Numbered from the stretch's first letter, positions 17,671-26,458 are shown. The stretch is 64,000 nucleotides of DNA from DASZIT01 sp963709665 (GCA_963709665.1 CAVPWU010000002.1:1612001-1676000); one strand, 5' to 3'. Program-made: numbers and translations. The notes: generated from the letters alone by a model not told the origin.

Positions 17671-18782
17671 CGTCGATTTCCCTTCTCGCGGACCAGGAAC
17701 CGGGTGACCACGAAGAGGGCGAGGACCATGGCCAGGAGCACGCTGGCCGCCCCGAAGGCGCGGGCGATGGCGACCGGCTCGTGGGTGGTGTACGCCGTGT
17801 AGATGTAGAGCGGCAGCGAGTTCATCGGCTCGCCCACCGGATTGAAGGTGAGGAAGCTCGAGGCCCCCGAGGTGATGAGCACCACCGCCGTCTCCCCGAT
17901 CCCGCGGGCCACGGCGAGGATGGTGGCGGTGGCCAGGCCGGCCCGGGCACTGGGGAGCACCACCTTGCGGACGGTGTTCCAGTGGTTGGCTCCCAGGGCG
18001 GCGCTGGCCTCGCGGAGGCCGTTGGGGACCACCCGCAGCGCCACCTCACCGGCCCGGGCGATGATCGGGATCATGGTCACCGACATGGCGATCGCCGCCG
18101 CCAGCCCCGACTTGGGCATCCCGAACCCGACGATCAGCACCACGTACACGAAGAGCCCCGCCAGGATCTCCGGGAGGGCCGTCATCGACTCGACGACGGT
18201 CCGCACCAGCTGCGATCCCCGTCCCCGGACCTCGGTCATGTACACGGCGGTGCCGATACCCAGCGGAACCGACACCACCACCGCGATCCCCACTTCGATG
18301 ACCGTTCCCACCAGGGCGGCGAGGATGCCCCCCTTGTCCAGCGAGGCGGTCGGAGCCACCCCCGCCATGTCGTGGGTGAAGAAGTTCAGGTGGACGAGGG
18401 CATGCCAGCCCTGGGCGAAGGTGTAGATGATGGCACTGGCCAGGGCCAGGACCACGATGGCCGCCGCCAACCACAGCGTCACGGTGACCAGGCGCTCCAC
18501 CACCACATGGCGCGGGTTGGAGATGGACACCACGGTGGCGTAGACGGCCAGGAACACCAGGAACCAACAGACCAGGAAGCCGAGCACCCCGCTGAAGTCG
18601 AGGAGGTGCTCGTAGCCGATGAACACCAGGGCGAGGGACGACACCGTCGACCCGACCAGCGAGAACCAGTCGTCAGCGGTGAAGGTCCGGATCCGCCGGG
18701 GGCGTCGCTTGGGACGCGGCGTCCCGCCGGCCATCCGGTCCGGCGCCCGCCCGGAGGTCGCCGGCTCGTGGAGCATCGTCAT
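17667..18782 (-). CDS. pstA: Phosphate ABC transporter permease PstA
   Basis: A 371-residue inner-membrane permease that pairs with PstC to move phosphate across the membrane. A basic cytosolic N-terminus precedes about seven membrane helices. The BPD_transp_1 signature EASAALGANHWNTVRKVVLPSA lies near residue 275, where the EAA loop docks onto PstB. The segment SMTALPEILAGLFVYVV is typical of PstA. The ATG lies 1 nt after the pstC stop, and the stop overlaps pstS. The gene order B-C-A-S is the reverse of the usual S-C-A-B. Confidence 0.95.
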   Translation of the reverse strand: MTMLHEPATSGRAPDRMAGGTPRPKRRPRRIRTFTADDWFSLVGSTVSSLALVFIGYEHLLDFSGVLGFLVCWFLVFLAVYATVVSISNPRHVVVERLVTVTLWLAAAIVVLALASAIIYTFAQGWHALVHLNFFTHDMAGVAPTASLDKGGILAALVGTVIEVGIAVVVSVPLGIGTAVYMTEVRGRGSQLVRTVVESMTALPEILAGLFVYVVLIVGFGMPKSGLAAAIAMSVTMIPIIARAGEVALRVVPNGLREASAALGANHWNTVRKVVLPSARAGLATATILAVARGIGETAVVLITSGASSFLTFNPVGEPMNSLPLYIYTAYTTHEPVAIARAFGAASVLLAMVLALFVVTRFLVREKGNRR

Positions 18783-18783
18783 G

Positions 18784-19797
18784 TCAGATCTCCGTCGCCG
18801 CGCCGCTACGGCTGCGGCGGATGATCACGGCCGCCACGCTGTTGACCGCCAGGGTGATCAGGAACAGGACGAACCCGGCGGTCAGAAGGGCGGAGAGCTG
18901 GGACTTGGTGGCATCGCCGAAGTTGCCGGCGATCAGCGCCGAGGTGGTCTGGGTCCCCGCCTCCAGGATCCGCGGCTTGATGATGTAGGCCGGCGAGATG
19001 ATGATCAGCACCGCGGCCGTCTCGCCCAGGGCCCGGCCCAGCGCCAGCATGGTCCCGCCGATGATGCCGCCCTTGGCGAAGGGCAGGACCACGGTCCGGG
19101 CGACGCCGAAGCGGGTGCCGCCGAGGGCCATGGCCGCCTCCCGCTCCCCCAGGGGGGCCTGGTCGAACACCGCCCGCATCAGGGCGCAGGCCAGGGGGAT
19201 CGCCATCATGGCCACCGCCAACCCGGCGATGAAGGCGGAGCTGGTGTACCGCGACTGCTGCCAGACGGCGGCGTTGGGGTCGGTGTCCACGTGGAAGATG
19301 GGGATCCATCCCAGGTACTGGCTGAGCCAGCGGGCCAGGTTGATGGCGTGGGGTTGCAGCAGGAAGAAGCCCCAGAGGCCGTAGATGATGCTGGGCACCG
19401 CCGCCATCAGGTCGATGGCCGAGATGAGGTACGACTTGATCCGCTTGGGGGCGTAGTCGGTGATGAACAGGGCCATCATCAGGGCCAGCGGGAAGGCCAC
19501 CACCATGGCCACCAGCGCCACCTCCACCGTGCCCACCAGCACGGCGGCGATGCCGATCTTGTCCAGTTCGGGCTGCCACTGGGTCTGGGTGAAGAAGCTG
19601 AGGCCGTAGTGGCGGAACGTGGGGATCGACTGGTAGCCGAGGAAGATCCCGATGGCGCCGGTCATGATCAGCACGAACATGCCGACCGACGTCACGCTGC
19701 CGTGGAAGAGCTTGTCGGACCGCTCCAGGGAGGGCTTGAGCTGCCGCGGCGCCCGGGGCACCTTCGGTGCCGCCGGCGGGGCCACCGCCGTGGTCAC
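18784..19797 (-). CDS. pstC: Phosphate ABC transporter permease PstC
   Basis: A 337-residue permease with six or more membrane helices. The EAA loop reads EREAAMALGGTRFGVARTVV near residue 225, and GRALGETAAVLIIIS is the following conserved PstC segment. The large outer loop after LLQPHAINLARWL is typical. The GTG at 19797 is chosen because it overlaps the pstB stop (GTGA), the coupling pattern used throughout this operon; a longer in-frame reading is only the mirror of pstB. Confidence 0.95.
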   Translation of the reverse strand: MTTAVAPPAAPKVPRAPRQLKPSLERSDKLFHGSVTSVGMFVLIMTGAIGIFLGYQSIPTFRHYGLSFFTQTQWQPELDKIGIAAVLVGTVEVALVAMVVAFPLALMMALFITDYAPKRIKSYLISAIDLMAAVPSIIYGLWGFFLLQPHAINLARWLSQYLGWIPIFHVDTDPNAAVWQQSRYTSSAFIAGLAVAMMAIPLACALMRAVFDQAPLGEREAAMALGGTRFGVARTVVLPFAKGGIIGGTMLALGRALGETAAVLIIISPAYIIKPRILEAGTQTTSALIAGNFGDATKSQLSALLTAGFVLFLITLAVNSVAAVIIRRSRSGAATEI

Positions 19798-20669
19798 CCG
19801 AACCGTCCCTGGACGTAGTCGGCAGTGCGCGGATCCGCAGGATGCTCGAACAGGTCGATGGTCGAGCCGCTCTCCACGATGCCGCCGGGGCTGCCCTGGG
19901 CGGCCAGGAAGAACGCCGCCTGCTGCGACACCCGGGCCGCCTGCTGCATGTTGTGGGTGACGATCACGATGGTCACCTCGGCCCGGAGCTCGTCGATCGT
20001 CTCCTCGATCCGGCGGGTGGAGGTCGGGTCGAGCGCCGAACACGGCTCGTCCATCAGCAGCACGTTGGGACCGACCGCCAGGGCCCGGGCGATGCACAGC
20101 CGCTGCTGCTGACCACCGGAGAGGGCGGAGCCGGGACGGGCCAGGCGGTCCTTCACCTCGTCCCACAGCCCGGCCCGGATGAGGCAGCGCTCCACCAGGT
20201 CACTCCGCTCCGACTTGGAGACCTTGGTGTTGGTGAGGGCCAGACCGGCGGTGACGTTCTCGGCGATGGACATGGCCGGGAACGGGTTGGGCTTCTGGAA
20301 CACCATGCCGATGTGCTTGCGGACATCGGTCAGTCGGTGGCCGGCGGCGTAGATGTCATCGCCGTTGAGGAGCACCTCCCCGGCCAGCTGGGCGCCGGGC
20401 ACCGACTCGTGCATCCGGTTGAGGATGCGCAGGAAGGTCGACTTGCCGCACCCCGACGGCCCGATGAGGGCGGTGACGGTGGCCGCCGGCATCGACAGGG
20501 AGACATCGTCGAGCACCTGGGTGTCCCCGAACCAGGCCGACACCTCGACGGCGTCCAGGTGGGCGGGACCACGCGGAACCGGGGCCCGTCCGACGGATCC
20601 CCGCCGCGCCGGGCCGCGGCCCTGAGGCACGGCTCCGGAGGGGGCGGCGAACTCGTCGACGGCCGTCAT
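19794..20669 (-). CDS. pstB: Phosphate ABC transporter ATPase PstB
   Basis: A 291-residue ABC ATPase that powers phosphate import. Walker A is GPSGCGKS (residues 70-77), the Q-loop lies in GMVFQKPNPFPAMSI, the signature is LSGGQQQR, Walker B is VLLMDEP, and the H-loop is VTHNMQQ. The N-terminal 38 residues are an extra Pro/Arg-rich extension compared with typical PstB (about 250-260 residues). The ATG lies 2 nt after the stop of the Ig-like repeat protein, so this ATPase is translationally linked to a surface protein. No phoU is present in the window. Confidence 0.95.
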   Translation of the reverse strand: MTAVDEFAAPSGAVPQGRGPARRGSVGRAPVPRGPAHLDAVEVSAWFGDTQVLDDVSLSMPAATVTALIGPSGCGKSTFLRILNRMHESVPGAQLAGEVLLNGDDIYAAGHRLTDVRKHIGMVFQKPNPFPAMSIAENVTAGLALTNTKVSKSERSDLVERCLIRAGLWDEVKDRLARPGSALSGGQQQRLCIARALAVGPNVLLMDEPCSALDPTSTRRIEETIDELRAEVTIVIVTHNMQQAARVSQQAAFFLAAQGSPGGIVESGSTIDLFEHPADPRTADYVQGRFG

Positions 20670-20671
20670 CC

Positions 20672-23044
20672 TTAGGACCCCGCCAATCCGACGATCGGCT
20701 GGGACAGCGGAGCACCCCCGCCGGACCCGTAGAACCCGGCGTCCCCGAAGGCGAAGATGCCACCGTCGGAAGCCACCAACGTGTACCCCAGGCCGTCGGG
20801 GCTGGCCGTGATGCCCACGATCGGCTTGGTGAGGGTGAGCGACCCGGTGGAGCCGTAGAAGCCGGCGTCGCCGAAGGCGAAGATCCCGCCGTCGGCCGCC
20901 ACCATCCAGTAGCCCTTGCCGTCCGGCGTGGCGGCCATGCCCACGATCGGCTTGTTGAGGGTCAGCGATCCGGTGGAGCCGTGGAAGCCGGCGTCGCCGA
21001 AGGCGAAGATACCGCCGTCGGAGGCCACCAGCCAGTAGCCCCGGCCGTCGGGGGTCGAGGCCATGCCCACGATCGGCTTGTTGAGGGTGAGCGATCCGGT
21101 GGAGCCGTAGAAGCCGGCGTCGCCGAAGGCGAAGATCCCGCCGTCGGCCGCCACCAGCCAGTAGCCCTTGCCGTCCGGCGTGGCGGCCATGCCCACGATC
21201 GGCTGATTGAGGACCAGAGACCCCGTGGAGCCGTAGTAGCCGGCGTCGCCCCCGGTGAAGATGCCACCGTCCGAGGCGACCAGCCAGTAGCCCTTGGAGT
21301 CCGGCGTGGGGGCCATGCCCACGATCGGCTTGTTGAGGGTCAGACCCCCGGTGGATCCGTAGAACCCGGCGTTGCCGAAGGCGAAGATGCCGCCGTCGGC
21401 CGCCACCAGCCAGTAGCCCTTCCCCGATCGGCCGTTGACGGTGAAGGACGCCGCCCCGGTGGATCCGGCGTAGCCGCTGCCCGGGGTCGGCAGGTAGGTG
21501 GCGGTCAGGGAGTCGGTGCCGGCCGGCAGCGAGTCCGTGGTCAGCGTCGCCTTCCCCTCGACCACCGCTACCGGGGCGCCCAGCGCCGTCGAGCCGGTCT
21601 GGAACTGGACCGTCCCCCCGGCGCCGGCGGTGACCGTCGCCGTCAGCGTCACCGGGGTCCCCACCGCCTGGGGGCTGGCCGGCGAGACGCTCAGGGAGGT
21701 GGTGGTGGCGGTGAGCGGCTCGACGGTGAACGACGCCGTGCCGGTGGATCCGGAGTATCCGCTCCCGGCGGTGGGCACGAACACGGCGCTGAGGCTGTCG
21801 GTGCCGACCGGGAGCGACGAGGTGGTGGTGCTGGCGGTCCCTCCCGCCACGGCCACCGGCGAGCCGAGGTCGGTCGTGCCCACCTTGAACTGCACCGTGC
21901 CCGGTGCCGACGGGCTGACGGAAGCCGAGAGAGTCACCGGCGTCCCCGCGAAGCGCGGACTGCTGGGTGATGCGCTCAGCGTGGTGGTGGTCGGGCGGGC
22001 GGTCACCGTGAACGAGACGGTCTGCGACGACGTGCCGTACGCGCTGGTATCCGTCGGCGTGAAGGTGGCGGTGATCGAGTCGGTGCCCACCGGTAGCGCT
22101 GTCGTGGAGGTCGAGGCCGTGCCCGTGCCCACGCTGACCGTCACCGGACCGTTGATGGGCGTGGTGCCCACCTCGAACTGGACGCTACCCGGCACACCGG
22201 TTGTCACCGAGGCGTTGAGCGTGACCGAGGTGCCGAACTCCTGCGGACTCGACGGTGTGGTGCTGAGGGAGGTGGTGGTCGGGGTGGTGACGACGAACGG
22301 AATGGTGTCGGTGGAGGTGGTGTAGTCGCTCGTCTGGGTCGGCGTGAAGGTGGCGGTGAGCGAGTCGGTGCCCTCGGGGAGGGTGGTGGTCGAGGTCGAG
22401 GCGGTGCCGCCGACAACTGTCACCGGACCGTTGATGGGCGTGGTGCCCACCTCGAACTGCACGGTACCGGCCGCACCGCCAGTGACCGTGGCGGTGAGGG
22501 TCACGGAGGTCCCCGATCCCTGGGGGCTCGACGGGGTGGTGGTGAGGACGGTAGTGGTCGGTCGCACCACCACGGTGAACGGGATGGTCTCCGATGACAC
22601 GGAGTAGTTGCTGCTGGTCGGCGTGAAGGTGGCGGTGAGGGAGTCGGTGCCCACCGGCAGGGTCGTCGTGGAGGTGGAGGCGGTGCCCCCGCTGACCGTC
22701 ACCGGGCTGTTGATGGGGGTGGTGCCCACCTCGAACTGGACGGTGCCGGGCACGCCGGAGGTCACGGTGGCGTTGAGGGTCACCGACGTCCCGAACTCCT
22801 GCGGGCTGGCCTGGGTGGTGGTCACGGTGGTCGAGGTGGGGATGGCCGTGACGGTGAACGGGATGGTGTCCGACGACGTGGCGTAGGCGTCGCTGGTCGG
22901 CGTGAAGGTGGCGGTGAGGGAGTCGGTGCCCACCGGCAGGGTCGTCGTGGAGGTGGAGGCGGTGCCCCCGCTCACCGTCACCGGGCTGTTGATGGGGGTG
23001 GTGCCCACCTCGAACTGGACGGTGCCGGGCACGCCGGAGGTCAC
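20672..23044 (-). CDS. Ig-like/42-aa-repeat surface protein, 3' part (after frameshift)
   Basis: This frame carries the C-terminal 790 residues of what should be one protein with the frame ending at 23041. It contains the second half of Ig-like repeat 3, then repeats 4-8 of about 92 residues each (pattern SPQ..GTSVTLTATV, GTVQFEVGTTPI, LPVGTDSLTATFTPT), matching Big_3-type bacterial Ig domains. Six repeats of 42 residues built on GYWLVAxDGGIFAFGDAGF close the protein. There is no signal peptide in this frame and no credible independent start, so expression depends on reading through the break or on the break being an artefact. The TAA stop lies 2 nt before the pstB ATG. Confidence 0.75.
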   Translation of the reverse strand: MTSGVPGTVQFEVGTTPINSPVTVSGGTASTSTTTLPVGTDSLTATFTPTSDAYATSSDTIPFTVTAIPTSTTVTTTQASPQEFGTSVTLNATVTSGVPGTVQFEVGTTPINSPVTVSGGTASTSTTTLPVGTDSLTATFTPTSSNYSVSSETIPFTVVVRPTTTVLTTTPSSPQGSGTSVTLTATVTGGAAGTVQFEVGTTPINGPVTVVGGTASTSTTTLPEGTDSLTATFTPTQTSDYTTSTDTIPFVVTTPTTTSLSTTPSSPQEFGTSVTLNASVTTGVPGSVQFEVGTTPINGPVTVSVGTGTASTSTTALPVGTDSITATFTPTDTSAYGTSSQTVSFTVTARPTTTTLSASPSSPRFAGTPVTLSASVSPSAPGTVQFKVGTTDLGSPVAVAGGTASTTTSSLPVGTDSLSAVFVPTAGSGYSGSTGTASFTVEPLTATTTSLSVSPASPQAVGTPVTLTATVTAGAGGTVQFQTGSTALGAPVAVVEGKATLTTDSLPAGTDSLTATYLPTPGSGYAGSTGAASFTVNGRSGKGYWLVAADGGIFAFGNAGFYGSTGGLTLNKPIVGMAPTPDSKGYWLVASDGGIFTGGDAGYYGSTGSLVLNQPIVGMAATPDGKGYWLVAADGGIFAFGDAGFYGSTGSLTLNKPIVGMASTPDGRGYWLVASDGGIFAFGDAGFHGSTGSLTLNKPIVGMAATPDGKGYWMVAADGGIFAFGDAGFYGSTGSLTLTKPIVGITASPDGLGYTLVASDGGIFAFGDAGFYGSGGGAPLSQPIVGLAGS
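20675..21430 (-). repeat. Six tandem 126-bp repeats (42-aa beta-propeller-like unit)
   Basis: Six in-frame copies with unit sequence GYWLVAxDGGIFAFGDAGFY followed by GSTGSLTLNKPIVGMA and a TPDGK turn. The copies are close to identical at the DNA level, except the second (FTGGDAGYY) and the last (GSGGGAPLSQ). The regular Gly-Asp turns suggest one blade or strand pair per unit in a propeller or solenoid. Confidence 0.85.
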
Positions 23045-23690
23045 TGGGCGTTGAGGGTCACCGACGTCCCGAACTCCTGCGGGCTGGACTGCGTGGTGGT
23101 GAGGGTGGTCGAGGTGGGGGCCGCCGTCACGGTGTACGAGATGGTGTCGAACGACGAGGCGTACCCGTTGCCCGCCGTCGGGGTGAACGTGGCGGTGATC
23201 GAGTCGGTGCCGGCCGGGAGCGTGGTCGTCGAGGTCGACGCCGTACCGCCGCTCACCGTCACCGGACCGTTGATCGCAGTGGTGCCGACCTCGAACTGCA
23301 CGGTGCCGGCCACGCCGGAGGTCACCGTGGCGTTGAGGGTCACCGAGGTACCCGCGGCCTGTGGACTAGCGGGTGAGGCACCGAGGGTCGTGGTGGTCGG
23401 GATGGCGGTGACGGTGTACGTGGCCGTCCCGGTCGACCCGGCATAGCCGGTGCCGGTCGGGGAGAACACCGCCGAGAGGTTGTCCGGGCCACCCACCGGA
23501 AGCGCCGTGGTGGTCAGTGAGGCGGTCCCGCCGCTGACGGTCTGCGGCGTCCCGACCGCCGTGGTGCCGCTGTAGAACTGGACGGTCCCCGCCGCCCCGG
23601 CGGTCACGTTGGCCGTCAGGGTCACCGACGTGCCGTACTGCTGGGGACTCGATGGCGAGACCGACAGGGTGGTGGTCGTCGGGGCCTGGG
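21431..23690 (-). repeat. Eight Ig-like repeats of about 276 bp
   Basis: Eight consecutive Ig-like units of about 92 residues. Repeats 3, 4 and 5 (roughly 22,400-23,150) are nearly identical over 150-200 bp, including synonymous positions, which indicates recent duplication or gene conversion. The frameshift at about 23,040 falls inside repeat 3. Confidence 0.8.
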
Positions 23691-24285
23691 TGTAGACGAG
23701 CGTCCAGGTGGTGCCACTGATGAGGATGTCCGCCGAGTCGTAGCTGGTCGACTGGGGCTTCCCCGATGCGCCGGTGAAGAGGCGCAGCACGTACACCCCG
23801 GCATCGGCGTCGGTCAGGGTGTTGGGGTAGTCGGTGATGTAGTCCGACAGGGGGTAGTCCCCGCTGCTGCCGGTGACCAGCGGCAGTGACGACGACGGCA
23901 GGGGCGATGGCGCTGACGCGTTGGGGAAGGGTGTGGCACTGCTGAGGCCTTCACCCGGCCACTGGCCCGGGCTCTGGCCCTGCTGGGGGGTGAAGGCCTC
24001 CAAGGTGGCAGTGGTGTCGCCCGCCCGCGGCAGGTTGGTTCCCTGCACATACGCCGCCAGGGGGGCGCTCGTGCTTCCCGTGGTGATCTGCTGACCCAGC
24101 GAGTTGTAGAAGATCAGTCCACCGATCTGTGGACTGCCCACCGGTTCCCACGACGGGATGGACGACGCCGCCGACGCGTCGGGCCCGGGCACGGCGAGGA
24201 TGCCGGCGGCCGCACCGGCCACGAGCAGGAGGGTCGCCAGGGCGGCCGCCACGGTGCGGAGCGGGTGGCTGGGGAGGGAGTGCAT
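23041..24285 (-). CDS. Ig-like/42-aa-repeat surface protein, 5' part (truncated by frameshift)
   Basis: A signal peptide (ALATLLLVAGAAAGILAV) is followed by a domain of about 125 residues shared with the proteins at 24303 and 26481: GLIFYNSLGQQITTGS, RAGDTTATLEAFTP, WPGEGLSSATPFPN, and YVLRLFTGASGK. Two complete Ig-like repeats and the first 23 residues of a third follow, ending in VTLNA-Gln-stop. All neighbouring repeats read VTLNATVTSGV here; the coding strand has CCCAGTGA where the others have CCACCGTGA, a net loss of one base. The ATG at 24285 has GAAAGG 9 nt upstream; a GTG at 24306 overlapping the preceding stop is an alternative start. Joined, the protein would have about 1,200 residues. 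Confidence 0.75.
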   Translation of the reverse strand: MHSLPSHPLRTVAAALATLLLVAGAAAGILAVPGPDASAASSIPSWEPVGSPQIGGLIFYNSLGQQITTGSTSAPLAAYVQGTNLPRAGDTTATLEAFTPQQGQSPGQWPGEGLSSATPFPNASAPSPLPSSSLPLVTGSSGDYPLSDYITDYPNTLTDADAGVYVLRLFTGASGKPQSTSYDSADILISGTTWTLVYTQAPTTTTLSVSPSSPQQYGTSVTLTANVTAGAAGTVQFYSGTTAVGTPQTVSGGTASLTTTALPVGGPDNLSAVFSPTGTGYAGSTGTATYTVTAIPTTTTLGASPASPQAAGTSVTLNATVTSGVAGTVQFEVGTTAINGPVTVSGGTASTSTTTLPAGTDSITATFTPTAGNGYASSFDTISYTVTAAPTSTTLTTTQSSPQEFGTSVTLNAQ

Positions 24286-24302
24286 GGGGAACGGCCTTTC
24301 GT

Positions 24303-25226
24303 TCACGATGGGGTCGTGGGTTCCGGTGGAGCGGGTTCTGATGGTCGGCGACGCCGGATGAAGAAGAACAGGAGGGTCGCCAGGACGGCCAGGGCGGCGA
24401 TCACCAGGGCGGCGATCAGGGGTACGTGGCTGGTCGTAGCTGTGGTCGCGGTGACCGGATCGGACACTCCAGGGCTCGAGTGGGCTCCCGAGCCGGATCC
24501 CGAACCCTTGGATCCGCTGGAGCCGGAGCCTTTCGACGTCTCCGAGCCGCCGGTTCCAGCCGGGATCGCTGTGCTCGAGCTGGTCGATGATCCTCCCGTG
24601 CCGTTGCCCGGGGTGGTCGAGGAGGAGGGGAGCAGCGCCGTCTCGATCGACTCCGCACTCCCGGAGTTGCAGTTCACCGGACCGCCACCGAACGCCTGCC
24701 AGGTGTCACCGGTCACCTGGATGTCGAGCGTCGGGTAGTGGACTTCGTAGGTCTCCTGATCTGCCGCACCCAAATACATGCGGAGTTGGATGAACCCATC
24801 CCACTCCGGTGGGAAGTCCTGGAGAAACGTCTCGAGCGGCACATCCTTGTCGGTAGCCGCCGCCATCGGATTGTCCGGGTTCGAATAGCGCGATGCGGAC
24901 GTCAGCTCCTCACCGCTCCAGTCACCCGGAGGCAGTACCTGGATCGGAAGGTACGCGGTCAACGTTGCGGTTCGGGAGGTTCCGCTGTACTTCGATGGTG
25001 CCGCTTGGGACGACACCGCCCGCCATACGAATGGCGTTGTCGTGACCGAGCCGCTGGTGATCTGTTGCCCGGCCTGGTTGCAGAGGCCGATGTAGCCGGA
25101 GGCGTTCGGGTCGGTGTACGGCACCCCAGGGGTCGCCGCACCCGACGCACCCGCACCCGCCAACGCCCCCAGAAGGACCAGAGCGAGAACGGCCACCAAT
25201 CGGGCGGCACCACGCATGCTCCTCAT
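24303..25226 (-). CDS. Secreted TM-anchored protein with the shared N-terminal domain
   Basis: A 307-residue protein: a signal peptide (LVAVLALVLLGALAGAGASG), a domain of about 150 residues, a Ser/Gly/Thr-rich stalk, a membrane helix (PLIAALVIAALAVLATLLFFF) and an RRRRP stop-transfer tail. The domain parallels the N-termini of the Ig-like proteins at 24285 and 28568: YIGLCNQAGQQITSGSV, TATLTAYLPIQ, WSGEELTSASRYSNP, FLQDFPPEWDGFIQLRMYLGAA, and a closing beta strand with W. It is a minimal version of the module without Ig repeats. No LPXTG or LAXTG motif precedes the helix. The ATG overlaps the DUF916 gene stop (ATGA). Confidence 0.72.
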   Translation of the reverse strand: MRSMRGAARLVAVLALVLLGALAGAGASGAATPGVPYTDPNASGYIGLCNQAGQQITSGSVTTTPFVWRAVSSQAAPSKYSGTSRTATLTAYLPIQVLPPGDWSGEELTSASRYSNPDNPMAAATDKDVPLETFLQDFPPEWDGFIQLRMYLGAADQETYEVHYPTLDIQVTGDTWQAFGGGPVNCNSGSAESIETALLPSSSTTPGNGTGGSSTSSSTAIPAGTGGSETSKGSGSSGSKGSGSGSGAHSSPGVSDPVTATTATTSHVPLIAALVIAALAVLATLLFFFIRRRRPSEPAPPEPTTPS

Positions 25227-26344
25227 GCGTCCGCCCCCACCGGCTGTGGCGGGACAGACGACACTGCATCGACCGGGATGGCCCGCCGCCGTCGCCGTCG
25301 TCGGTACCACCAGTACCCGGCCAGAAGCAGGACGACGATCACGATCAACGTCCACGGGATCGCCCAGAGCCAGGTGCTGGCGGTGGCCGCCACCAGTCCG
25401 GGTGGAGTGGCGCCGGAGACCGCCAGCGGTTGGGCGGTGACCGTGGCGTGGAGCAGGACTTGAGGCCACAGGCCGGGAACGACCACGTGCTCCGACACCG
25501 ACGAGCCGGGGAGCAGGACGGCGATCTTGGGGAGCTTCACCGACCGGCTGTCTGCGACCAGTCCCGACACTCCGACGGACTGGTCTACGGCGAGGTCCAC
25601 GTTCCCCTTGTTGCTGAGGAGGTAACTGACCTGGGCGTTCCCCTTCCCCACGGGGTCGACGGTGCCGTCGTAGGAGGCATTCAGATCCGTGACGGTGAGC
25701 TTCGGTGCCAACACCCCAGCCACGCGGACGAACACGCGGGTGCCCACCCGCTGGTCGAGGATCACGCGCTGCCCGCTCCTGTTCGCCCCCACTGTCTGGA
25801 GGGATGCCACGATGCCCCCGGCATGGTCACCCGGGGAGGCCGTCACCGGGATGTGGAGCACGATCGGCTCGATGACGGAGCCGGGCCCGGTGGAGGTCTC
25901 CGGTGGGACCTCCACCGTTCCGGACCCCGATGGGAGGCTGATCCAGGAGCCGACCCCCGTCGGCCTGGTGGCGGCGGGGAGCAGGCCGAAGCCCCCAGCG
26001 GTGGTCTCCAGGGCATCGGTGGAATAGAGCTGGAGGGCCAGGGGCGCCGCGGAGTAGTTGACCACGGCCACGTTGTCGTTCACGATCGCCCCCGGGGTGA
26101 CGGCGAACGAGAAGTTGGACCGGACCTCAGCAGCGCCCACTGACGCCGGCTCGACCCCGAAGGTCACTCGAGAATCCGGAGTCGTGGATGTCGAAACGGC
26201 GCCGACCGGGGTCACGCCACCCACCAGTACGAGGATCATGCCGGTGACCACCGTCGCCAGGCATCCACGGGCGGCCGTCATCCGTGCTGCCCGGTGACGG
26301 ACGTAGCCCGTTCGGGCGTGCGGTGTCATTCGGGCGGACCCCAT
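25223..26344 (-). CDS. DUF916 (WxL-interacting-type) membrane-anchored protein
   Basis: A 373-residue protein with an N-terminal signal or anchor helix (ATVVTGMILVLVGGVTPVGA), then a DUF916-like domain: VTFGVEPASVGAAEVRSNFSF, a DNVAVVNYSAAPLALQLYSTDA segment, ISLPSG, and HIPVTASPGDHAGGIVASL. An Ig-like C-terminal portion, one membrane helix (IPWTLIVIVVLLLAGYWWY) and an RRRRRRR tail follow. In Firmicutes DUF916 proteins (WxLIP) are encoded beside WxL surface proteins and bind peptidoglycan. Here it is the first gene of the overlapping operon that leads into pstBCAS. A TACGAT box at 26364-26359 may be its -10 element. Confidence 0.78.
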   Translation of the reverse strand: MGSARMTPHARTGYVRHRAARMTAARGCLATVVTGMILVLVGGVTPVGAVSTSTTPDSRVTFGVEPASVGAAEVRSNFSFAVTPGAIVNDNVAVVNYSAAPLALQLYSTDALETTAGGFGLLPAATRPTGVGSWISLPSGSGTVEVPPETSTGPGSVIEPIVLHIPVTASPGDHAGGIVASLQTVGANRSGQRVILDQRVGTRVFVRVAGVLAPKLTVTDLNASYDGTVDPVGKGNAQVSYLLSNKGNVDLAVDQSVGVSGLVADSRSVKLPKIAVLLPGSSVSEHVVVPGLWPQVLLHATVTAQPLAVSGATPPGLVAATASTWLWAIPWTLIVIVVLLLAGYWWYRRRRRRRAIPVDAVSSVPPQPVGADA

Positions 26345-26414
26345 AGTTGATGAAATCTATCGTATTTCCTGTAATAGAAGAAATCGCAGGTCACCGGCTT
26401 TGTAGTGAAAGCGA
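26345..26414 (-). promoter_or_regulatory. AT-rich promoter region of the DUF916-pst operon
   Basis: This 70-bp stretch is the most AT-rich part of the locus and sits directly after the terminator hairpin at 26415-26458. On the coding strand a TACGAT box (26364-26359) lies 14 nt before the ATG. No convincing -35 element or Pho-box direct repeat is visible, so the controlling factor cannot be named. Confidence 0.4.
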
Positions 26415-26458
26415 AACAGGGGCGAGCGCCAGCCTTGTGGCCGGCGCCCGCCCCTGTT
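26415..26458 (-). terminator. Perfect long hairpin after the WxL-like gene
   Basis: Arms 26415-26434 and 26439-26458 pair over 20 bp around a 4-nt loop. On the plus strand two positions are A-C mismatches; on the minus-strand RNA both become G-U wobbles, so the stem is complete only in the direction of the operon. A U-rich stretch (TGTTTCGCTTTC) follows. This is a good intrinsic terminator between the WxL-like gene and the DUF916 gene. Confidence 0.75.

Noticed and set aside
24303..25226. Sortase-sorting signal at the C-terminus of the small surface protein
   Set aside because: A membrane helix and RRRRP tail are present, but no LPXTG or LAXTG-like pentapeptide precedes them. The same is true of the other exported proteins in the locus.
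26345..26414. Pho box for PhoP control of the pst operon
   Set aside because: No pair of direct repeats like GTTCACC at 11-bp spacing is visible here or at 30.0-30.1 kb.
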